Of a stretch of 64,000 nucleotides of DNA, positions 12,401 through 22,331 are shown one piece after another. The stretch comes from Polytrichum commune (taxonomy: Eukaryota > Streptophyta > Polytrichopsida > Polytrichales > Polytrichaceae), in the NCBI GenBank assembly GCA_950295325.1, contig OX485805.1:43550758-43614757 (forward strand). The letters run 5' to 3'. The position numbers were made by a program, and so were the translations under genes. The notes beneath the pieces are model-generated. The model saw only the letters and a list, made by a program, of their open reading frames with translations. It did no database searches and was not told the origin of the DNA. The number at the start of each line of letters is the position of its first letter. The stretch's first letter is position 1.

Positions 12401-13900
12401 GGGTTCGACTTGTGGTCGATATGCAGATTATCTCTATTCACCTTTAGCATTTACTGTGCAGTTAGGTTAGACTTTGTCCATGGCCAAGAGTCAATAATTA
12501 GCAGAAAGTGTTGGGTATTGCCGCTCTTGTCGGCTTTCCAATTGACCACAATTTGTGAATAAGAAGGTTCGAATTCCGTGATTGTAGGTAATGTTATCTA
12601 TATAAAGCACACAATGTGTACAGGCCATATATCCATGTGCCTCTTTGATTTTCATGCTTTTGTATTTTAAATATGTTACATAATGAGTACATTGTTCTCT
12701 TTGAATAAACTCATGCACACTTTCTTCTAGTGATTTATCATGCAGTGGAAGAGCTTCAGGCACGCAGCTCGTGTAGCTCTCCTTACTTCTACACTTGTAC
12801 AGAGGAGAGAGCAACAGCAGTAAAGGTCCCTGTTGATTTCTTGCTTATACAATCCTTTATTGAACATGTTCATGGGCCCAACAGTAGATTTGAGAACAAA
12901 GACTTTGGATGCATGAATCCCAATGCTTCATATTGAAATGAACTTAGGACAACTGAAAACATCTCATCAACTGAGTAATATTTTGAGTATTATGAAGCTA
13001 TGAACTAGCATTGTGTATTGCGTTGAGAAGTGGAAATGGAATGTTCATGTCACCAGGGTATCTTCTTTTTTTTCAAGGAAGTTCATGGTCGAACCTCGAG
13101 TTTTTAGCTTTGTAAAGTCCATATTATGAGATAAAAGGAGTGGATAAGTCTAATATTGGCCTTAATTGTTGTTTGTGGGAGAAAGTTGTGCCACCTACTT
13201 GATGACATCAACATTCCGATTCCGTTTTCCAGTGAAACTGCACATGTACACTACCAATAGCTTAGCAAGTGTCAAGTACAGTGCATTGACTTTGTAACAT
13301 TGGGAATCTACTATTTGATGGATGGAGTCTTTGAGACGAGGTTGCTATGTGGGCTATCACCACTTTGTATCCTTAAAATTGCATAATGTTGTTCCTCTCT
13401 TAAGGATGTTTTCATTATAGTGTAGTAAGAGGCAATGCCTATCATTGCCATTGATGGACACATATAACATCCTTGAAAATGTTAAGGAAGTGGGGAAGGG
13501 GGGGGGGTTGTGTTATTCATCTCTTTTGAGGAAATACCCTCCCACAATGCAATCCAATAATTTGAAGTTTAGCATGATTGGTTGCATGTTTATTCCAACT
13601 TTGTTGTCAACCTACTCTGGTTACTCGAGCACATTTGCCTCAACACCTCCTAATCCACATCCAAAAAGAGACATACCAAAACCTCAAGGATTGCATTTCA
13701 AACTCAATTGACTTGCACTTATTAGTCATAATCCACAACTTAGGATCTACAAAAGTATTTTATAATGATCTACAGGGTCACAACCATCTACATTTTGCTG
13801 CATCAACATGTCATCTGTAGACTTTGATTTTTTACAAATATTTGTCTAGGTTTTTAGGAGATTCAAGTTCTTCCTTTTGAATTCATTTATTTTTTGAATT
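9426..13900 (+). other. TLDc downstream region: possible 3' UTR or unrecognised exons
   Basis: About 4.5 kb with fewer obvious inverted-repeat elements than the rest of the window. The word GAGTGGCGCATGTG from inside the TLDc gene (9290) recurs at 9880. Candidate splice acceptors precede short open stretches, for example the CTTTTGCTGCAG at 11378-11389 and ATCATGCAG before GTGGAAGAGCTTCAGGCACG near 12746. No family can be assigned. It may be a long spliced 3' UTR, exons of a second gene, or only low-repeat spacer. Confidence 0.35.
10420..10485 (+). CDS. Possible short acidic terminal exon
   Basis: A frame ending in TAG at 10483-10485 encodes an acidic tail, NSEEVDDQEDEEEDV, preceded by SSHKHLSSV. 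The frame is open for only about 28 codons upstream, so it could only be a terminal exon or chance. There is no start codon, no convincing donor/acceptor pair and no homologue that I recognise. Recorded because the acidic bias is unusual for this AT-rich DNA. Confidence 0.15.
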
Positions 13901-13928
13901 AAGCTTTTGAACTAGGTCCCGGGGCTCT

Positions 13929-15060
13929 TTGGGTTTGGGGTATTATTTCTATACATGGCGTGGAACACCATGGAAACAGGTATGGATATGTTTGCCCTTG
14001 GTGACGAGGCCTCTCCTTCCACGATTAGCCCCATTTCTACCTTCCCAACTATTGAGACAAATTATGGACAAATTGCTCACACAAAAGATACATGAGTATT
14101 GTGAAGGTAAGTTGATTGATAACGGCAATCAACTTGTGATGTTGGAATTAAATTATGAGAAGCTCAAGATTTTCACGGAAAAGCTTGAGGATGGCCAAAT
14201 TTCCCAAAGATTAAAGCTTCAATTCTTGAAAGTAATGCAAGAATCTAAAAAGGGTAAATTTGTTGATGCCTTAGCATCACTTGGAAAATTTAAAAAGCAC
14301 TCCAAAATGACAATTTTGACATGGGTGGCCCAAATTCAAAAGTCCCCCATTGCAAATCACATTACATGGGATGATTAGGTCAACACAACATCCACTTATT
14401 TGGAGACTAATGTGGCCCAGTATTGGGACACACTGGCAAAAGAACACAAGTTGATGGGAATGACCTATTGGATTGGCAACATTTCAAGGAAACTCTTATC
14501 CGTTCTTACGAGAGTTTTAATCCAAAGATGGTTGCATGTAACAAACTCTGTTTTTTTCCTCAAAAAGGGCATGTGGAAGAGTACGCCAATGAGTTTCAAC
14601 ATTTGTGCTCCCACATTACTAAAGTTTCTTATCTCCACTAGTGATAAGGTGGAAAGGTGATAAGGTGAAACATAGTACCCCCATAATACTTTACTATGAG
14701 GGTGGGTTTACATTAGGGTCAAGGTCCAAGAAACTTGGGGGGGGGGGGGGGTCCAAAGTACCCTTTAATGGACTTCACTTCCATACTTGAGACTAGACCA
14801 AAGCTTGAAGATTGGACCTATCTTGAGCTTGAAGATGTGGACCTTTTCTTGAGTGAGAACCACCCAAATGAGATGGGAAACTGTTGTCACATGAACGCTA
14901 CTTCATTTTTTTTCATGCCTTGGGTGCGTACCCTAGTGTGCCAAGTCCATGGGTTTAGATAGTTGCTCTTGACCATGATTGTGGAATTTCTTTGGTCTTG
15001 GACCCTAAGGTGGACATGCCTATATTGGTCGCTGATCTTAATTGGACACCTTTATTTATA
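13929..15060 (+). pseudogene. Ty3/Gypsy-like gag remnant
   Basis: A broken retrotransposon gag. The frame at 13929-14378 carries a helical segment (residues 50-135, rich in Lys, Glu and Leu). A second frame, 14423-14641, contains LLDWQHFKETLIRSYESFNP followed about 20 residues later by GHVEEYANEFQHLCSHITKV. That matches the retrotransposon gag signature W-x-x-F-x-x-x-L-x-x-x-(F/Y), then V-x-x-Y-x-x-E-F-x-x-L. A G-tract of 15 interrupts the frame at 14737-14751. Further coding-like text follows, for example LDPKVDMPILVADLNWTPLF near 15000-15055, but no protease DSG motif survives. Stops and frameshifts show it is dead. No LTRs or pol were found nearby. Confidence 0.6.
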
Positions 15061-15184
15061 TGAGATTTAAGTATATTTGGATTTCTGCATAAAATTTGGA
15101 CCATTCCAATTGCCAATATGACGTACTCTACATTGCAAAACTACACAAATATGGTGGTTGACGAACATGGAATACGAACATTCA

Positions 15185-15230
15185 AAGTTGTGGTTGTTGT
15201 GTTGTTGCTTTTGTTGTTGTTGTTGATGTT
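15185..15230 (+). repeat. TTG-rich microsatellite
   Basis: A run of imperfect TTG triplets (GTTGTTGTGTTGTTGC and TTTTGTTGTTGTTGTTG). It produces a Gln-rich frame on the opposite strand that is an artefact. Confidence 0.7.
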
Positions 15231-15289
15231 TTTGTCCCCACAAGTGCACATCCCTTATTATTTTTGGACAAGTGGTTGGTTAAGATATA

Positions 15290-15910
15290 CTTGAATGTTA
15301 GTTATTTGAGTGGTTAGTGTGGCTATGAGAATGGATACCAAAAAGAAGGCATGTGTTTCAAAGAGATTGGACACTTGTTGAAAATATGTTAACCATTCTA
15401 GATTCAATAATCAACATAATTTGGGGGGGGGGGGGGAGGACCTATATGGTTGTTTAATGAGCACAAGAATCTTTGCTTTGACGATAACTAAGATATTCAT
15501 ATGAACTAATCCGATAATTATGAGGAAAGTGGCTACATCTTTAATTTGCATATGCTAATCATCTCGTACTTAGTACGTGTTTCATACCCTACGAGAAATG
15601 GGCTAATTGGGAAAAGTAACCATTTAAGATTCATCTACCTTAGCAAATCCAAATTGAGGCTATAGCCACTTTCCGCAAAAAAATTGGATTGAACTCACAT
15701 GAATATCTTGGTCAGCATCAGAGTGAAGATTCTCATGCTCATCAAATGTTCACATAGGTCCTCCCAATTATGTTAGCTATTATAGCTAGAATGATTTATC
15801 ATATTTTGAACATGCGGTCCAATCTCTTTTTCAAAAACATGTCTTTTTTTTAATATCCATCCTCATAGCCACACCAAACCACATACAACTCAAATGTAGA
15901 TGGTGTAATC
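15290..15910. repeat. Head-to-head pair of MITE family 1 (long inverted repeat)
   Basis: The left arm (about 15290-15540) and right arm (about 15655-15910) are reverse complements of each other over roughly 250 bp, with scattered mismatches. Shared words, read on the left arm, are GTGTGGCTATGAG(A/G)ATGGATA, AGAGATTGGAC, AACATAATT(T/G)GGG and GGAAAGTGGCTA. Both arms belong to the family whose full copy is at 40501-40879. The left arm carries a G-tract of 14. A transcript through the region would form a long hairpin. Confidence 0.75.
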
Positions 15911-16058
15911 AATAAGAAAAATAATCAAATAACAATAGGGGATTGGTAAATTGACCACACATTGGTTAAAATAACCACATCGATGCGTCACATGACCTGT
16001 CAAAAGAACATTTCGGCCTAAAGTGACAAAATTGGCTTTATAATACATAATTATTCAA

Positions 16059-16979
16059 GGGGATTGCTATTTCCACACCTTTTTTGGCTAGATTCACACC
16101 TTTTTGCCGGTTCGGTTGCCGTGTCACTGAGGCGCTATATATGAGATTCTTCATGGTGCATCCGAACCGTTGATCCACCAAGGCCCATCCAAGGGCCTCA
16201 ATGATCCTAGGTGGCGGTGGGGTGGGGGGCGGGGGTGGTGCTTGCCACCAAGGTGGGTGGGGCCGTGGGCCTCATGTCTTTTTTGGGGAGGCCGGATTTA
16301 GGGTGGTGTCAGGCCTAGTGGCTAGGCGGGCCCAGTGGCTAGGCCTACTTATTATATAACTAGTTGGTTACCGTTACTCTACTTATTAAATGACTAGTTG
16401 GTTAGCCACACTCTACTTACTAAATAACTAGTTGGTTAGCCTTACTCTACTTATGGCATGATATGAAACAAGTAGGTTAGTACGAGATGGTTAGCAAATC
16501 CAAATCAAAATTTAGGAGCTCATACGAATATCTTAGTCATTATCAAAGTGAAGATTATGGTGTCAATAATGATCATATAGGTGTCCATACCTAACTTCAA
16601 GACTTGCACATATACCACTCAAATATACATGTCCAATTAAGAAGAGTGACCATAAGTAGAGTAAGGGTAACCAACTAGTTATATAATAAGTAGGCCTAGC
16701 CACTGGGCCCGCCTAGCCACTAGGCCCAACACCACCCTAAATCCGGCCTCCCCAAAAAAGACATGAGGCCCACGGCCCCACCCGCCTTGGTGGCAAGCAC
16801 CACCCCCGCCCCCCACCCCACCGCCACCTAGGATCATTGAGGCCCTTGGATGGGCCTTGGTGGATCAACGGTCCGGATGCACCATGAAGAATCTCATATA
16901 TAGCGCCTTAGTGACACGGCAACCGAACCGGCAAAAAGGTGTGAATCTAGCCAAAAAAGGTGTGGAAATAGCAATCCCC
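16059..16979. mobile_element. Mutator-like (MULE-type) element, non-autonomous
   Basis: A 921-bp element with very long terminal inverted repeats: 16059-16387 is the near-perfect reverse complement of 16651-16979 (about 329 bp, few mismatches). The termini begin GGGGATTGCTATTTCCACAC. The exact 8-bp direct repeat TTATTCAA flanks both ends (16051-16058 and 16980-16987), as expected for a target-site duplication. Long TIRs starting with G and an 8-10 bp duplication fit Mutator/MULE elements; hAT is less likely because its TIRs are short. The TIRs are GC-rich (CCTAGCCACT repeats, GC-rich runs near 16210-16240), unlike the AT-rich surroundings. No transposase is encoded. The middle (about 16460-16650) resembles MITE family 1. 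Confidence 0.85.
16357..16458 (+). repeat. 34-bp tandem repeat, three units
   Basis: Three successive units of the form T(A/G)ACTAGTTGGTTA followed by CTCTACTTA lie at the inner edge of the left TIR. The right TIR contains only one unit (near 16658-16690), so the array expanded, or was lost, on one side after insertion. Confidence 0.75.
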
Positions 16980-16987
16980 TTATTCAA

Positions 16988-17820
16988 TTGTATATCACTT
17001 TATAATATATCAATATGATTATTAACTTAGCATTTTTTATATGTTGATAAAGAGAAAATCAATATGAATCCACTAGTATCAAAATTTATGCAAGTAGACA
17101 AGTTGTAACATAAAATATGATGGTTTAAAGTTGTATAATAAGAATTTTACTATTACTGGGGTCCTAGTCCATACCCTGGGAAAAGTTTCATCTTATTGAT
17201 TATCATAATAAGATCTTATAATAAAAACTAACTATCATAGTAGCTTATACAAGCATTATAGTATTTTCAGTCCAACTCCTATTTTGAAGTCTTCTATAAT
17301 ACGTCTACAATACATCATTTTAGTACCATTATTAACTCTCAAATGGCCTTATTATCCGCTGACCCCTACAATATATCCCAATTATTATCACCCAAGATTT
17401 CAGCTTACAATCAAAATCTTTCAAATTTTGACAAGTCATATGACCGCACAATGTAACACGTCTAATATGGTCATTCTAACGAACTACTTGGTCAATTTAA
17501 CAACCCCCCAAGAACAAGAGACGCGGGCTAGTTGGAAAATGTAACCATTTAACACCCACCCATCTACCTTAATGTCTAGATACTCACTCGAAGTTGTTCG
17601 CCGGTCCGTCGTGAAGAAGCAGTGGTTGGAGATCGGCGCATCTTGCAGCAACGATTGCCAAATGTCCTCCACTTTTTGTTACACTTCGAGATCACTTGTC
17701 GACTCATCGTCGTCGGTCGGCACATGACTCATGCTTATCCTCTCGCTGCTCTCGAATCTCCACTTTGTCACTCTCCAGTTCAATCCATCAACTTTCCACA
17801 TTGGCTAAGCTTTGTGCCGT
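16988..17820. other. Intergenic with a fragment of MITE family 1
   Basis: AT-rich to about 17500. The segment 17528-17572 (GCTAGTTGGAAAATGTAACC through CATCTACCTTA) matches the outer end of family 1 in inverted orientation. After 17580 the sequence becomes more GC-balanced and leads into the LEA promoter. Confidence 0.5.
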
Positions 17821-17821
17821 C

Positions 17822-17914
17822 CACTTGTCAAGCCTCAAAGTAGAACACCTGTCACGGACATGTAATCCACGGCTTGATCGATCGATCACAATTGCTACTT
17901 GGTGATTATATAAG
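17822..17914 (+). promoter_or_regulatory. Promoter of the first LEA-like gene
   Basis: TATATAAG at 17907-17914 lies 180 bp before the ATG, in the context GATTATATAAG, which is identical in the sister gene. Upstream, CACTTGTCAAGCC (17822-17834) and a GATCGATC cluster (17877-17887) also recur at matching places in the sister promoter. Conservation of these words while the intervening sequence has diverged argues they are functional. No textbook ABRE (ACGTGGC) is present in this interval. Confidence 0.7.
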
Positions 17915-18086
17915 TTCCACGAAGGAAGCGCTGAAATTCATCTTTGAATTCGATCTTCACCTCCGACTTTGAGTGAGTAGTACTGTTCAGAACAGTGTTT
18001 GAGTGTTCATCGATCGCAGTTTGAGAGCTTCTCGTGTTCCGACTTTTGCTAGCGACTTGTTATCGAAGAGTTTTTTTCTCTACAGA

Positions 18087-19105
18087 ATGGATCAGACCAA
18101 GGAGACCGCGCAATCCGCCCAGAACAAGATGGGCGACACCATGCAGGCAGGACATAACAAGGCCTCGGTGAGTGATTATAAAAAAATTAAAATTGCTGAT
18201 CATCGAAGTTCCCGGTGAATATTGTATCCGTCCTTCTCACGAAGAATGTCCTTGGAATTAGTTTGACATTAATAAGTTTGATCATTCTGGTTTGATGAAT
18301 CGAAATGCCAAATCACCTGATAAAGTTTTTGACGTTGCAGGAGATGGGAGGTGCCACTCAGGACCATGCCAACCGAGCTGGCGACATGACTGGACAGAAG
18401 TGGGAAGAGGGCAAGCAGGGTGCAGCTGAAACCAAGGACCAGGGAGGCAACATGCTCCAGCAGGTACATGATTTGCACCTCTTTTACATAAAATCAGTAC
18501 ATTTGTAGATCTAACTTGTCACCGATGTTCGTTTATATTGTTTGTGCACATTGGACACAGGGGATCACTTATACCCAAGGCCCTTTAACCTGGATTTGCA
18601 TGGGAACTCTGAGATTAAACTATGTAAAAGTGAACATTAGGATGAGTGACATTCCTAGGAGCACTTGATTTATGGTGAACCCAATCATAGTAACTGATCG
18701 CTCAATGTCCATGAACAAAAAGGTTATCGGAATTCGGCATACCTTTTTATTCACGGATGTGCGATATCGACTCTCCCCTCGATGGTTATCTAATCCATAG
18801 CGGGGGTATATATCCGAGTGACTAGAAATTTTCAACGAGTGACTAGAATTTTATATGTGGGAACCTATGCGGAGTTTGCACTTTGGTGGAGATAGGTGAG
18901 GGTTGGCTTGGGAAAAGGAGGCGCCCAATGTTTTTGAATGTCTCTCTCATTCACGCCGGTGGCTAGATTGGAGTCATCTCTTTGCTTTTTGTAGGTGGAC
19001 TAACTGGTTTGTTGATTCGGGGGGGTGGCCGAGCGAGTGCAGGCTGGTGACAAGATGGGTGAGACCTGGAACAATGCCAAGAACGCCATGAGCGGCGACA
19101 AGTGA
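18087..19105 (+). CDS. Small hydrophilic LEA/KIN-like stress protein, copy 1
   Basis: Three exons read from the sequence: 18087-18167, 18341-18463 and 19043-19105. All introns are phase 0 with GT-AG borders (GTGAGT and TTGCAG; GTACAT and GTGCAG). The product is 88 residues, begins MDQTKETAQSAQNKMGDTMQ and ends MGETWNNAKNAMSGDK. It is rich in Gln, Lys, Ala, Gly, Met and Asp, has essentially no hydrophobic core, no Cys, no signal peptide and no membrane segment. K-M-G-(D/E)-T motifs occur at both ends, and the central exon holds GDMTGQKWEEGKQGAAETKD. This composition fits small LEA-like or KIN/COR6.6-like proteins, which are disordered in solution and accumulate in desiccation or cold; that function is family inference. 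Exon lengths match the copy at 22.3 kb (81 and 123 nt identical, 63 against 66 nt last). Confidence 0.85.
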
Positions 19106-19330
19106 AGTACAGATGAATGAGGATCATGTTGAATTGTAGAGTATTGTGAATAAGATATCTACCTATCATGGCCATAGTTGCAATATGGCCAATGCATCAT
19201 ATGTATATGAAGTTGCTCGGAGTGATTCTAGAGCTGCAGAGGAATTTGCGATTCAGATGAATCATGGAAGAGGGATAACAATCTGTGCATACTGTAATCT
19301 GCCCCCAAGTGCACAAACATAAAAGGGAAT
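19106..19330 (+). terminator. 3' UTR of first LEA-like gene, conserved with copy 2
   Basis: Words shared with the 3' UTR of the second copy, in the same order, are AGTTGCTCG/AGTTACTCG, TAGAGCTGCAGAG, TTGCGAT, ATACTGTAATCTG/ATACTGCAATCTG and AAGTGCACA. The last is followed by ACATAAAAGG, the likely poly(A) signal region near 19310-19325. The stop codon is 19103-19105. The cleavage site cannot be fixed. Confidence 0.55.
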
Positions 19331-22011
19331 ATTCGACATCTTTTTAATTCTGGTTTCAAATCTCCTGTGTACAAATTCTTGTGTTCCTCACCCTGACAAG
19401 CCTGACATTGTGACGTTTTCATTGGATCTGTTCATCAGAGCCATGCCATAGAAGCTTGCCCCTAGTCTATGCTCGACAATATTTCTTAAGAAATGATATC
19501 CCTATTCTTGGAGATTGATGACCGGATCTATTATTGGAGATTAATAGGAAATGGTACACCGGGCCGATACAGGCTCGAGAATGTTATGTTAGTTTCAGGC
19601 TGGAGCAGATGTCCCTACAGATTCCTCACACTCAATGTTCTGTCTTACATGGTCCCATGAAACAGTAGAGGATACGTTAATACGAGCTATGGAAGTGCAA
19701 CCGTAAATTGCTAAAGTTCATCTTATAAATATGATCGGCAGATTTGAAACGTGTTTGATTTTCCAAACTCTAAGAGTTGAGTTCCATTTGCACTAGAAGT
19801 TCTGACAGGAATAAATGCTTCAAGAACCTAGATCTCCAAGATCATACAATACATGAGAGCTTTACGATTCTCAACAACTGGTGATATCTGAGATGTCGGA
19901 GAATTGCAATCAACTTTGCACGGCAAAGCCCAAGAAAAGGAATTGCCGTGGGAGGTGATAGGAAACCTGCCATAACCTCAGACCAAAATCCTCGTATCAA
20001 AAAGGATTGACTTCACTTACTGATCTTAACCCACACTTCAGCATAACATATCAAACTACTCTACAATGATATGTGCAATTAGGCTACCCCACACTAACAT
20101 ATCGATATTCTACACTATTTTGAATATTTTATATTTACTGTCACAGTAACAAAATACACAAGTTACTTTTTACTGTGGTTGCCATACAGATTAATCAACA
20201 AAATAGTGATAACCTCGTCTTCTTTTTGACCCGAGATGATTTGCATGGGTAAATAGGAAATTACATATTCCTAATGGCAACCTAACTGCATGTATATCAG
20301 TGTACTTCAAAATCATTGCGTCATCTAGATGGATACTGTTATAGACCAGGCCATCAGTGCAGGTCCCAGCCACTTCCATCACTTTCTGTGAGGCATGTGG
20401 GCCTTATGTGGTTACCATTTCTTAAGTGGAGACATATAGATCACCGTAGCACTTATTGATATCGCAAGTTTTGTAGTTAAGAACAATTACAAAAAAAAAA
20501 CACGTGTGACGACAAGACTGTACTGACTATGTCCTTGAAATGTACTAAGCTTACCTATTCTAGGTTCACTACAGTACTGTAGTGAAATCCAACTGGGGAA
20601 GGCAGCTCCCGTCCCCTGAAAGATGAAAAGAATCTTCAATTCGACCTCTGAATTTTTTTGCCATTTATCTGCGCTCGGATCCAATTCGAAAATTTGAAAC
20701 GATTCCAATGACGATCTTCGTGGTTCAAAATTTCTAACCAAATATTTTGACAATTCTCGATTCGTTCCAACGCTTCAATGATCTATGTTACACAATAAGG
20801 CCACGTCCTAAGTGCAATTGCAGAGATGATGCACATGATTTAATACAGCAATTGGAGTTAATTTTCACACCTATCTACACATAACTCAAATACAAGTGTG
20901 CAGATTATTGTTGTGTTCAATTTAGACACGTCTACCTTACCTTTATCACTATGGGGGTTGCTTTCCATTGACCATATCCTAACCCACACAATATCATATA
21001 CTAAAACATGTTAAAAAGTTTTTGCTAGATGCTTGCCACATGTTGCTCAATTTCAATTGAAGAATATCAATACACCGTCACAGCATGGCCCATGATTCAT
21101 GCCTTACAATTGCTTGAGCTTATCCCAAGACTACTCCATTCTATCACTCCATTGGTAGGTACTAGCTATGTCGAGTAGACGAACCTATTTCCATTAACTT
21201 AAGCAATTTTGCATAAGTCGTGTGGTACATGTGTAATATTGGGGTGGTTTCTCATAGGTTTGGAAATTGATATCACAACATTTAATCGAAAAATCACAAT
21301 TTATTTCCAAGTTTTGAAATTACTATAAAATCTCAAAGATAAGATTCTCTCCCAACCCATATTCACAACATAAGTTGACCTATTTTCGATAACGTGAGTA
21401 CAATGAGTGCCCTTTTCAAGGAACCCAAATCTGTGCCCTTTGTAACTCATTTTTCCCATCAACCCACATGTGAAAGCTATAGTAGAGGCACCTATTCCCG
21501 AATAGGACCCCATCAGCAATATACAAGGTACCAGAATTCCAACCAAGCTCAGACTAAACTTCAATCAGGTGGGAACCAATAGTGGCACAACACATGCCCT
21601 AGATTTGAGTGCTAGACTGAGGAGGAATGAACAATTATGACATACTCTAGATAAGGGTAATATGTTTGGGCTAACTTTTGGCTTCAAAAAATTCACATTT
21701 AAGGAATAGAATTACTGGAAAATGTACAGTCCTCTTGATTTCAATCTTCCTACATGGGAACATTTGCACCGCCTTCTACTTCTCCAGATCTGGCACAAAG
21801 TCTTTTAAGTGATTGGTTATGGACACCTCTACTCTAAATGTATGATTCTTCATGACTTTTTCCATCACATTAGAAAATGACAGCTACATGTGTGGAACTT
21901 CATGGCTTTAGGGGACTCTATGTAGTAAGATGGGGGGAGGAAGTATCAGAAATGGGCGTGTCCATGCATAGACTTCCTCATGAATCAACTTCCCAGTGTC
22001 ACTTCTCTGGC
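19331..22011. other. Spacer between the two LEA-like genes
   Basis: About 2.7 kb without a recognised gene. At 20865-20935 the sequence (CTCAAATACAAGTGTGCAG, then TTGTTGTGTT, then CGTCTACCTTA) matches one end of MITE family 1. The rest shows no feature I can support. A 10-base A-tract sits near 20490. Confidence 0.5.
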
Positions 22012-22148
22012 CACTTGTCAAGCCATGAGGATCAACACTTGTCTGGAATGGATTGTTCACCAATGGAATATTGGATCGATCGCAGTGTCGATCTCATCCA
22101 GGCATGGCAGCTGCACCAATTAAATGGTGCACTGACCGATTATATAAG
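22012..22148 (+). promoter_or_regulatory. Promoter of the second LEA-like gene
   Basis: CACTTGTCAAGCC at 22012-22024, GGATCGATCGCAG near 22073-22085 and TATATAAG at 22141-22148 repeat the order seen upstream of copy 1. The TATA box is 191 bp before the ATG, against 180 bp in copy 1. A second ACTTGT word is at 22038. The region between is diverged, so these are candidate shared control sites for co-regulation. Confidence 0.7.
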
Positions 22149-22331
22149 GCTCAGGATGCAGTAGTGGAATTCATCTCATACCATTGTTGTATCATCTTCT
22201 TCTTCTTCAGCTTCCTTATACTTTCAGTACTCTACTAAGTTACACCAGCACAGTTTGAGTGATCAATTTAGCCTCCTCCGTGTTTATATTTGGGGTGTTG
22301 TCGAGGATTCAGCTCGTGTGCAGACTGCAGA

